Assembly: GCA_036276235.1 (NCBI GenBank) | Contig: DATBDZ010000196.1 | Location: 1 to 39,944 of the forward strand | DNA length: 39,944 nt | Direction of reading: 5' to 3' | Source: JANWHF01 sp036276235 | GTDB taxonomy: Bacteria; Planctomycetota; Phycisphaerae; Tepidisphaerales; Tepidisphaeraceae | Shown here: positions 1-6,307 of the stretch, in pieces | How positions within the stretch are numbered: the stretch's first letter is position 1 | Layout: every line of letters begins with the position of its first letter | Notes under the pieces: generated by a model | What the model was told of the DNA's origin: nothing | The model's input: the letters and a program-made list of their open reading frames with translations, nothing else | The model's database searches: none | Made by a program: the position numbers and the translations under genes

Positions 1-714
1 GCTTAAGCCAATCTTTCCGCGCCCGATGTGATCATGCCGATCAACGCGGCTGCCAAGCTCCTTCTTCGAATCATTCAAATGCCAGACCTTCACGCGCTTC
101 AGGCCAACGATCGAATCCAGTGATTTTCGGAAGCCCGTGTACTTTCGCCCGCGAAAATCATAACCCGCGGCGAAGAGGTGCGCCGTATCGAGGCAGACGC
201 CGAGCCGCTCCGGCGATTTCACTTGCTCGATGATGCTCGCCAGATGTTCCAGCCGATATCCGAGCGAACTCCCCTGGCCGGCGGTGATCTCCAGACACGT
301 CATGACGCCATCCGGCGGCAAACGGTTATGTATTTCGTCAAGCGATTTTGCAACCTGCCGCAGACCGGCTTCCTCTCCCTGCCCGACATGGGCGCCGGGA
401 TGCGTCACCAGATACGGAATTCCCAGAGCCATGCATCGGCGAAGCTCCTCGACGAATAGATCGATGCTCTTCTCACGCAGCGCACTGTCCGGCGAAGCCA
501 GATTGATCAGATAGCTGTCATGACTGACGGTATGCTTAAACTTCAGCCGATCGCGATGCTCTGACCATTGCGCAACCGCCTCCTCCCCCAGCGGCGGCAC
601 CCGCCATTGCTGCTGGTTCTTGGTGAAGACCTGCACGGAGTCGAAGCCAAGCCGCTCCGCTTCGAGCAGAGCCTTATGCATGCCGCCGGCGATGGAGAGA
701 TGGGAACCGAACAT
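1..714 (-). CDS. nfo: Endonuclease IV (AP endonuclease), C-terminus beyond window
   Basis: Base-excision repair enzyme of the AP endonuclease 2 (Nfo) family, a tri-zinc TIM barrel that cuts the backbone 5' of abasic sites. The 238 codons present begin at ATG 712-714 (MFGSHLSIAGGMHKALLEA) and stay open to the window edge, so roughly the last 40-50 residues are missing. Family landmarks are visible in order: the GSHLSIAGG start, VTHPGAHVG, CLEITAGQG (glutamate ligand), CLDTAHLFAAGYD (the CxDTxH metal motif), HLNDSKKELGSRVDRHDHIGRGKIG (Asp/His ligands, given here only as a landmark string). The family normally has C-D-T-C-H; here the second Cys is Ala, a common variation. It stands alone on the minus strand, with the next gene upstream (737-1177) only 22 bases away, so they could be co-transcribed. 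Assignment is confident; only the C-terminal glutamate ligand cannot be checked. Confidence 0.93.
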   Translation of the reverse strand, partial: MFGSHLSIAGGMHKALLEAERLGFDSVQVFTKNQQQWRVPPLGEEAVAQWSEHRDRLKFKHTVSHDSYLINLASPDSALREKSIDLFVEELRRCMALGIPYLVTHPGAHVGQGEEAGLRQVAKSLDEIHNRLPPDGVMTCLEITAGQGSSLGYRLEHLASIIEQVKSPERLGVCLDTAHLFAAGYDFRGRKYTGFRKSLDSIVGLKRVKVWHLNDSKKELGSRVDRHDHIGRGKIGLS

Positions 715-736
715 AAAAGCCGCCGCCTAAAGATGA

Positions 737-1177
737 TTATCGTGGCCCAATTGCCAACTCGCCGCCGCCCAAGCAAACGATGCACTGATCGCCATGTCCT
801 ACCCGCCATCCTTCGTAGCCAGAAGAAAGAGTAACGAACTGGATCGTGCAGCCATTCTGAAAGTTGAGGAACAGGTCGCCTGTTCGTTCATCGAGCTGAA
901 ACCCGCTCACCGCGCTCTTGTTAACGCTTGTCTCCACGGCCTTTGCTGCGTTTACTGGAGATTCATGGCCAAATAATTGGCCGTCATCTTGGGATGTGAT
1001 GAGAATTCGTTCCGCCATAAGCCGCCAGTCTGATTCTGTGTCGATGATGCTTAAGTCATCGAGCGTGAAGAACCAAGAATAATCCTTTTTCTCCACGCTC
1101 TTGACGCAACGTCCGACCACCCAAGCTAAGTCCACCGCCATATGATCGGCCTTCGAGAATGTTTTATACCGGTCCAT
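737..1177 (-). CDS. Conserved small hypothetical protein (DUF6188-like)
   Basis: A 146-residue soluble protein without signal peptide or membrane segment. The ATG at 1175-1177 is preceded by AAGGGGAG, a good ribosome site. The sequence has the pattern I associate with the DUF6188 group of small proteins: an early YSWFFTLDD, then ESDWRL, then ILITSQDDGQLFG, then GDLFLNFQNG and SSGYEGWRV, ending in a glycine-rich strand (CLGGGELAIG). The alternating strands and conserved Trp residues suggest a compact beta-rich domain; members of such families are often found near toxin or immunity genes, but nothing of that sort is next to it here. It lies just upstream of the endonuclease IV gene in the same direction. 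Function is unknown; the family label is from memory of the pattern, not a search. Confidence 0.6.
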   Translation of the reverse strand: MDRYKTFSKADHMAVDLAWVVGRCVKSVEKKDYSWFFTLDDLSIIDTESDWRLMAERILITSQDDGQLFGHESPVNAAKAVETSVNKSAVSGFQLDERTGDLFLNFQNGCTIQFVTLSSGYEGWRVGHGDQCIVCLGGGELAIGPR

Positions 1178-1294
1178 CTATTCACTCCCCTTGCTTTCGA
1201 ATTATGCAGCCATAGCCATGACAACTCCCTGCCGCTTTCATTAGTATATCAGATGGAGTGCTGAAGCATCGTCTTTAGCCCTCGCACAAAGCTC

Positions 1295-2563
1295 ATGAAA
1301 GAATTCTCAGAAATCGTCGCCGCGTTTGAGGCGCTTTGTGCCGCCGGTAAATCTGCCGCGCTCGCGACTGTGATCAGCGTCGAGGGATCGTCCTATCGGC
1401 GGCCCGGCGCCCGCATGTTGATCGCCGAGGATGGCCGCATTTGGGGCGGGGTGAGCGGCGGATGCCTGGAGCGCGATGTCGCCGCCCGGGGGCGGGGCGT
1501 GATCGCCACGGGGCGGGCGATCGTTTGCCGCTATGATACCGGTGATGATGAAGTCCCTTCCGTCGGGGCCTCGACCGGTTGCGGCGGTGCGGTCGAGTTG
1601 CTTATCCAACCAATTTCGCGGGCGTTTCCGGGGCCTCTTCCGCAATTGGCGCGACTCTTGAACTTGCGCCAGCCGATCACGATCGCAACCGTCGTTCGCG
1701 CGGATGGATCGCTTGTCGGATCGGAAGGTACCTGTCTGGCCGTTGAGGATGACCCGACTCCCGAGTCTTCACGCGGCTGCGCCGTACAACCACAGCACGA
1801 AGATGGCGGGCACTGCCCGCCCTACGAAGTAAGGCAGCGCGTGGGGCGGGCACTGCCCGCAGCATCTTCGGAGCAGACGAGCAATCACGAACCTCTTCGC
1901 CAAGGCGCGCGATCGGCAATCGATGTGTCTCCAGCAGACGCAAAATGGCCGCGCATAATCAGGCACACCGCATCGGGCGGCTCGGCTGATCTGTTCATCG
2001 AGCATCTTCAGCCGCCGCAGGCGATTGTCATTTTCGGCGCGGGGCCGGATGCGGTGCCGCTGGTGACGATCGCCAAGACGCTGGGTTGGCATGTGACGGT
2101 CGTCGGCACGCGGCCGGCGTCGGCGATGCCGCAGCTTTTTCCGACGGCGGATGCGCTGCGCGTGACCGGCTCCGAGGCGCCGACCGAAGGCGTCGAGCTT
2201 CCTTCGGATTGCGCGGTCGTCGTCATGACGCACAATCTCGCCCGCGACCGCGCGATTCTGGAGCGCGTTCCCCCGTCGGTGCGATATTTGGGAATCCTGG
2301 GCCCGCGATTCCGCACGGAGCGCATCTTTGCCGAGATGGGTGAGCCGGCGGGACTCAGCCGCGCCTTCGCGCCGGTGGGCCTGGACCTTGGCGCGCAAAC
2401 GCCGGAGGAGATCGCGCTCTCGATCGTCGCCGAGATTCAGGCGGTGACGCATAGCGCCACCTCAAAATCGCTGCGCGATCGGCCCGGTCCGATTCATCCG
2501 CGCGCAGAAGATGAGCCGCGCCCGCGCACTTCGCAGCAGGTGAGCTCGGCATGCGCGGTATAG
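1295..2563 (+). CDS. XdhC/CoxI family molybdenum hydroxylase maturation factor with internal repeat-derived insert
   Basis: XdhC-type proteins bind molybdenum cofactor and help its sulfuration and insertion into xanthine dehydrogenase or CO dehydrogenase-type enzymes. Residues 11-107 match the XdhC/CoxI N-terminal domain (ATVISVEGSSYRRPGARM, GGVSGGCLE at 52-59, STGCGG at 93-98 with the conserved Cys). Residues about 240-385 are the C-terminal Rossmann domain (VIFGAGPDAVPL, then TERIFAEMG and TPEEIALSIVAEI). Between them, residues about 152-220 are low-complexity and contain an in-frame copy of a palindromic repeat (1805-1860), so the protein is longer than the usual 300-370 residues. The last 13 bases overlap the mocA-like gene, indicating translational coupling. 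No xanthine dehydrogenase subunits are in the window. The start has no clear Shine-Dalgarno but fits the family N-terminus. Confidence 0.9.
   Translation: MKEFSEIVAAFEALCAAGKSAALATVISVEGSSYRRPGARMLIAEDGRIWGGVSGGCLERDVAARGRGVIATGRAIVCRYDTGDDEVPSVGASTGCGGAVELLIQPISRAFPGPLPQLARLLNLRQPITIATVVRADGSLVGSEGTCLAVEDDPTPESSRGCAVQPQHEDGGHCPPYEVRQRVGRALPAASSEQTSNHEPLRQGARSAIDVSPADAKWPRIIRHTASGGSADLFIEHLQPPQAIVIFGAGPDAVPLVTIAKTLGWHVTVVGTRPASAMPQLFPTADALRVTGSEAPTEGVELPSDCAVVVMTHNLARDRAILERVPPSVRYLGILGPRFRTERIFAEMGEPAGLSRAFAPVGLDLGAQTPEEIALSIVAEIQAVTHSATSKSLRDRPGPIHPRAEDEPRPRTSQQVSSACAV
1805..1860. repeat. Palindromic repeat (family P1) inside xdhC
   Basis: Two head-to-head units of the palindrome GGCGGGCACTGCCCGCC. 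The first is followed by CTACG and the second preceded by CGTG, separated by about 13 bases, so the whole element is a long inverted repeat. Intergenic copies of the same layout are at 39020-39078 and 39883-39941. Here it is translated in frame as GGHCPPYEVRQRVGRALPA within XdhC. Confidence 0.9.
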
Positions 2564-3165
2564 GCGCGATCATCCTCGCCGCCGGCGGCTCAACGCGCAT
2601 GGGCCGGCCCAAGCAACTGCTTCAGTTTCAGGGGCAATCCTTGTTACGTCGCGCCGCGAGCGTCGCGATCGATGCGAAGTGCGACCCGATCGTCATCGTC
2701 ATCGGGAACCATGCTTCAGCGATGCTCGCCGACTTGACGAGTTTGGCGGTTCACCCGGTCGAGAATTCCGATTGGCCGCGCGGCATCGGTACCTCGATCC
2801 GCGCCGGGGTCCGCGAAGTTCTCGCTCGTCAGCCCGACACGATCGCGACGTTTATCCATCTCTGCGATCAGCCGCTTGTTGCATCCGCGACATTTGAGAA
2901 GTTGCTTAACGCCCGCAAAGAGTCGGGCAAGCCGGTTTGCGTCTGTTCGTTTGCGGAGACGATCGGCCCGCCGGTGCTGGTGGATCGCACGCTGTTCCCC
3001 GCCCTGCTCGAGCTCCCCGATCATGCCGGCGCGAAAAAAGTCTGGACAGATCATCCCGAGCAGCTTTGCACGGTCCGCTGCCCCGAGGCCGCGCTGGATG
3101 CGGATACGCCGGAGGATTATCAGAAGCTCCTCGGGGGCGGTGACGGCAGAAGCAGGAATTCATAA
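2551..3165 (+). CDS. MocA-like molybdenum cofactor nucleotidyltransferase
   Basis: MobA/MocA-fold nucleotidyltransferase of 204 residues, the usual length. Known members transfer CMP (MocA) or GMP to molybdopterin. Visible landmarks are AIILAAGGSTRMGRPKQLL at residues 6-24 (nucleotide-binding loop with the RMGRPKQ signature), NSDWPRGIGTSIRAG, HLCDQP (metal-binding Asp before the substrate loop), and a C-terminal DADTPEDYQKL, which is typical of the MocA branch. It overlaps the end of the xdhC-like gene by 13 bases, and xdhC-mocA pairs are standard in molybdenum hydroxylase maturation operons. This context makes MocA-type cytidylyltransferase the best reading, although the CTP versus GTP preference cannot be read directly. 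No target enzyme is encoded nearby, so the pair would act on an enzyme encoded elsewhere. Confidence 0.88.
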   Translation: MRGIGAIILAAGGSTRMGRPKQLLQFQGQSLLRRAASVAIDAKCDPIVIVIGNHASAMLADLTSLAVHPVENSDWPRGIGTSIRAGVREVLARQPDTIATFIHLCDQPLVASATFEKLLNARKESGKPVCVCSFAETIGPPVLVDRTLFPALLELPDHAGAKKVWTDHPEQLCTVRCPEAALDADTPEDYQKLLGGGDGRSRNS

Positions 3166-3318
3166 TCGGCCGAACATGGCTGGCCACGGCCGTTCCGCGC
3201 GCTCTATCCGCCAGACACGAAGGTGCGCATTCTCCCTCTCTCCTGACTTCGACGAGCTCAGTCGAGTCGTACTCAGGGGAGGGGGCTGGGGCACGCCAGG
3301 ATGCCAAGAAAAGGAGCC

Positions 3319-3532
3319 GCGCACGGAAGGTACTCCTGGAGTAAGCGGGAACGGGGTGAAGCGCAATCACCGCTTACTGCGCGGAGTACCGCTGCGTGCG
3401 CTGCTCTTCTCGACTCGCGTCGAGGGCGCACGGAAGGTACTCCTGGAGTAAGCGGGAACGGGTGAAGCGCAATCACCGCTTACTCCGCAGAGTACCGCTG
3501 CGTGCGCGGCTCATCTCGACTTGCGTCGAGGG
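3319..3532. repeat. Two tandem 107-bp hairpin repeats
   Basis: Copies start at 3319 and 3426, exactly 107 bases apart, and are nearly identical. Each holds an inverted repeat: GGTACTCctgGAGTAAGCGG on one arm and CCGCTTACTC...GAGTACC on the other, with about 20 bases between. Each copy ends in a CTCGAC...GTCGAG small stem. No copy was noticed elsewhere in the window. Confidence 0.9.
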
Positions 3533-3625
3533 GGAGCACTTTGAATGACCTCGCGCCACCCGATCGCGCTTCCGTGTCTCCGTGCTTCCGTGGTGATTAA
3601 TCCGGTGTAAAGCGCACCCTACGGA

Positions 3626-3721
3626 CGGGGTGAGGGCTGAAGGCATCAACTTGCGAACCGCGCTGTTTTGCAAGTCGCTGTCCCCTCACCCTGCCCTCTC
3701 CCCTGAGTACAGGGGAGAGGG
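3626..3721. repeat. P3 repeat (CCCTCTCCCCTGAGTACAGGGGAGAGGG type)
   Basis: Core palindrome CTCTCCCCTGAGTACAGGGG plus the conserved flank GCTGTCCCCTCACCCTGCC and an inner GCGAACC...CAAGTCG segment shared with the copies at 6008-6134 and 13281-13408. The left half here is partly eroded. Confidence 0.88.
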
Positions 3722-3739
3722 TGCTCAGATCCCCATCCC

Positions 3740-3800
3740 GTAGGGCGGGTGTGCTCACCCACCGCTCCTCGCGAACGATCGCGAGTACACCCACCCTACT
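3740..3800. repeat. P2 inverted repeat overlapping the amine oxidase stop codon
   Basis: Arms TAGGGCGGGTGTGCTCACCC and (C)GCGAGTACACCCACCCTA face each other across a CTCGCGAACGATCG centre. A related element is at 11642-11711. The terminal CTA (3796-3798) is, on the minus strand, the TAG stop codon of the amine oxidase gene. Confidence 0.9.
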
Positions 3801-5133
3801 TTCGTGCGATCAATTCCCGCGCTGCGCGCTGGCCGCTGGCCAATGCCCCGGCGACGGTGCTGGCCTGGCCGGAGGTATCGGTTGCCTCGCCGGCGAAGAA
3901 GAGGGTTTGATCGATTGGCTTGGCCAACGCCGCGCGGGCGCGTGAGCCGCCGACGGTGACGTAGCTGTAGGCTCCGTGCGCGAAGGGGTCGGCTGCCCAA
4001 TCATAAACGTGAAATCGCTCCAGCATGGAAGTTAGCTTCGCCGGTCGCTGACCGAAAACTTTGGCGATCGATGTAACCGCGGCTTGCTGCAATTCTCGCT
4101 TCGAGCGTCCGCTCAGCGCCACGGCTTTGGGCCCGCCGGCCCAGGCGGTGAGGATCGGCAGCCGCAACGGGCGGCTCGTCCAGAGCGTCGGAAATGCTGC
4201 GTCTGGGTCATGCATGAAAGCCGCGTCGCGAAGGCCCTGATCGCTGCGGGCCGCGCGGGCGGCTTTCTCGGTTTCCCAAAACGCCTCGCGAAATTTGAGA
4301 ACTGCCTTGACGATCGGCCCCGAGCCAAGCTGCGATGCCGCCTCGCGCTTCTGCGGAATATCGGGAGAGAATCGAATCGCGCCGCTGACTTCCGGCGGGA
4401 TTTGCAGGATGCCCACCGGCAGCGTGATCAGCAGCCGCGCTGCGCGGAAGATTGCCGATTTTGGATGATCGGTTTTCACGATCACCTGATGCCGATGCCA
4501 AATCACTTCGGCGGCGCGCGTGCGCAGAACTATTTTCACTCGCCGCGGATCGAGCGATTTCCGCAGGTGATCGATCACAGCGCCATATCCATCCAGCAGG
4601 CGAAACTGCGTTTCATCCCCCACATCGCCGATGCCTTCCTGCTCTTCAGCGAGCGATTTGGCACTGATGCGCTCCGGATCGGCGGCGTCGAATCCTTCCA
4701 CGAAGTTGATCGCAAACCGCCGCGCGTCGCGCAGGGCCGGCGACGAATGCCGCTGGCGAAGATACTCCGCAAAACTCATGTCGCGCTTTCCCAGATGCAC
4801 TAGCCCGCCCATCACCTTCGCCAGCTCCGCCGAGATGTCATCCATATGCGCCAAATGCCCCGCATGACGATGGCGATGATCGAATGGCAGATCGATCGCC
4901 GTAAGCTTTGCCTCATGCACGAGGTTCCACGTGACATCGGGCCGGCCGTGAATGAATTCCGCGCCCAGCTCCACCGGCGCGCCGAATGCCGAATCGCGCA
5001 CAGTATGAATTCGGCCGCCGATGCGGTTGCGCGCTTCGAGGATGAGTACCGAGCGGCCGGCATCTGACAATGCTCGCGCGGCGGCAAGCCCTGCCGCGCC
5101 CGCGCCCAGGATGATGACGTCTGGTCTTTTCAT
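3796..5133 (-). CDS. FAD-dependent amine oxidase (monoamine oxidase-like)
   Basis: A 445-residue flavoprotein of the amine oxidase/phytoene desaturase superfamily. The N-terminal dinucleotide-binding motif is clear: VIILGAGAAGLAAAR at residues 6-20, followed by LILEARNRIGGRIHT around 31-45. The second FAD-contact region is at the C-terminus (FFAGEATDTSGQASTVAGAL). Mid-regions such as DVTWNLVHEAKLTAIDLP and LPVGILQIPPE resemble flavin monoamine oxidases, which oxidise amines to imines with release of hydrogen peroxide; the substrate cannot be deduced. There is no obvious Tat or Sec signal, so a cytoplasmic location is likely. Its ATG overlaps the TGA of the upstream mgtC-like gene (ATGA at 5130-5133), implying translational coupling. 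The stop codon sits in the last bases of a dispersed repeat (3740-3800). Confidence 0.86.
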   Translation of the reverse strand: MKRPDVIILGAGAAGLAAARALSDAGRSVLILEARNRIGGRIHTVRDSAFGAPVELGAEFIHGRPDVTWNLVHEAKLTAIDLPFDHRHRHAGHLAHMDDISAELAKVMGGLVHLGKRDMSFAEYLRQRHSSPALRDARRFAINFVEGFDAADPERISAKSLAEEQEGIGDVGDETQFRLLDGYGAVIDHLRKSLDPRRVKIVLRTRAAEVIWHRHQVIVKTDHPKSAIFRAARLLITLPVGILQIPPEVSGAIRFSPDIPQKREAASQLGSGPIVKAVLKFREAFWETEKAARAARSDQGLRDAAFMHDPDAAFPTLWTSRPLRLPILTAWAGGPKAVALSGRSKRELQQAAVTSIAKVFGQRPAKLTSMLERFHVYDWAADPFAHGAYSYVTVGGSRARAALAKPIDQTLFFAGEATDTSGQASTVAGALASGQRAARELIARK

Positions 5134-5906
5134 TTATTCTTTGGTGGAGAGATCGCGATTGGCGTGCCCGGTATGGCAGATTGCTGCGATTGCCCGCTGC
5201 TGGAGATTCCCTGCGGATGCCATTTCAGGCGTCGAACCAGCGGGTGCCGTCCAAGCTGCTCAACAAACGCCGGCGGCTCGGTTTCCCCTGCGCGGACGCG
5301 GCGCTGGATCTCGCCGAGCAATTCGACCGACTCGCCTTGATCCGCGTAAGAAACGCCCCACGCGATAATCTTGCAGCCGCCATGCGTGATGGCTTCGCGG
5401 ACATCTTGTTCCGACGGTCCGTCGCGAGCAATCGTCATCGAGAGCGTTGCCCGGATGTCCTGGTTGATCGCAGCTTCAACATATTTCAGCCACCAAAGCG
5501 TCGCGACCGCCAGCCCAAGGGCGGCCCCGCCCAGCCCCAGTTGCCCGCTGCCGAAGCAGATGCCCATGACCGTGGTAAACCAAAGGGTGGCGGCGGTCGT
5601 CACGCCGAGCACCAGATTATCCTTCCGCAAAATCGCACCCGCCCCGATAAACCCCATCCCCGAAAGAACCCCCAGCGGCAGCCGCATCGGATCCATGACG
5701 ACAAATGAGTTGGCCGCTTTCCCGGTGGTATTGAGCAGTCGATTGGCCGCGATCATGGAAAGCGAAGCGGCAAGGCAAACCAGAAGCGTGGTGCGCATCC
5801 CCGCCGGCCGGCCATGCTCGCCGCGATTGATGCCGATGATCAGACCCGCCAGCACGGTAAGACCAAGGCGCAGCGAAATCTGAGACCAATCGAGCGTGAG
5901 GGGCAT
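5130..5906 (-). CDS. MgtC/SapB family inner-membrane protein
   Basis: A 258-residue member of the MgtC/SapB family. The first 140 residues hold about five hydrophobic segments with family signatures: LTVLAGLIIGINRGEHGRPAG (cited as residues 15-35), MRTTLLVCLAASLSMIA, GMGFIGAGAIL and GVTTAATLWFTTVMGICFG, which are the conserved MgtC core motifs (arginine-containing loop, GxGFIGAG, TTAA-LW). Residues about 150-230 form a soluble C-terminal domain that looks like the ACT-like tail of such proteins, ending in a Ser/Gln/Pro-rich extension. MgtC proteins are linked to magnesium-limited growth and F-ATPase or lipid effects in pathogens; environmental homologues have no settled role. A strong GGAGGT lies 8 bases before ATG 5904-5906. 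It is the first gene of a two-gene unit with the amine oxidase. Confidence 0.9.
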   Translation of the reverse strand: MPLTLDWSQISLRLGLTVLAGLIIGINRGEHGRPAGMRTTLLVCLAASLSMIAANRLLNTTGKAANSFVVMDPMRLPLGVLSGMGFIGAGAILRKDNLVLGVTTAATLWFTTVMGICFGSGQLGLGGAALGLAVATLWWLKYVEAAINQDIRATLSMTIARDGPSEQDVREAITHGGCKIIAWGVSYADQGESVELLGEIQRRVRAGETEPPAFVEQLGRHPLVRRLKWHPQGISSSGQSQQSAIPGTPIAISPPKNK

Positions 5907-6007
5907 ATCGCGACACCTCCGGGACCTTCAGCCCAGAATCGCGAATCTAGCCCGTAACCGCGCGCGCGAACAATGCAGAATCTTGGGGAATAACGGTGCG
6001 GCATTGC

Positions 6008-6134
6008 CCCCTCTCCCCTGTAGTCAGGGGAGAGGGTTGGGGTGAGGGGACAGCGTGTCGCGATATGGCGCGGCTCGCAAGTCTACGCGTTCGTCCCCTC
6101 ACCCTGCCCTCTCCCCTGAGTACAGGGGAGAGGG
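6008..6134. repeat. P3 repeat pair, full copy
   Basis: Two CTCTCCCCTG...CAGGGGAGAGGG palindromes flank a centre containing GGTGAGGGGACAGCGTGTCG, CGATATGGCGCGG, CTCGCAAGTC and CGTCCCCTCACC. The order matches the element at 13281-13408 almost base for base, so these are copies of one roughly 130-bp element with palindromic ends. Confidence 0.93.
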
Positions 6135-6146
6135 TTCTCAGTGCCG

Positions 6147-6213
6147 TAGGGTGCGCTTTAGCGCACGCGGAAAGCGGTCGCCGTTCGAACCGCGTGTGCT
6201 AAAGCACACCCTA
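6147..6213. repeat. TAGGGTGCGCTTTAGCGCAC-type inverted repeat
   Basis: Arms TAGGGTGCGCTTTAGCGCAC and GTGTGCTAAAGCACACCCTA face each other around a short centre (GCGGAAAGCGGTCG...CGAACCGC). A fragment is seen at 3606-3621. Directly downstream, 6250-6290 holds a CTTGGCGTCTCGGCGTCTTGG simple run, another known type of dispersed sequence; the rest of 5907-6307 shows no gene. Confidence 0.85.
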
Positions 6214-6307
6214 AGGAAACTGAGCGCGACCTTTCGCTTCAAAAATCTCTCGGCGTTTCTTCCTTGGCGTCTCGGCGTCTTGGCGTTCAATTCATCCTTC
6301 ACCCGCG

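Larger units (their letters stand above)
3166..3795. repeat. Convergent intergenic region packed with dispersed repeats
   Basis: About 630 bases between two convergent genes with no credible coding sequence. It contains a partial CTCTCC...GGGGAGGGGG element (about 3233-3290), two tandem 107-bp hairpin units (3319-3532), a stretch of the TTCCGTGTCTCCGTGCTTCC type (about 3568-3598), a GTAAAGCGCACCCTA fragment (3606-3621), a P3 element (3626-3721) and a P2 element (3740-3800). The convergent mRNAs both end here, so some of these hairpins may act as terminators. Confidence 0.85.

Noticed and set aside
178..514. Plus-strand frames in the first 500 bases
   Set aside because: They are antisense to the endonuclease IV gene, whose motifs are clear on the minus strand.
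3319..3532. Two-unit repeat as a possible CRISPR array
   Set aside because: Units are 107 bp and directly adjacent, without unique spacers, and no cas genes are present.
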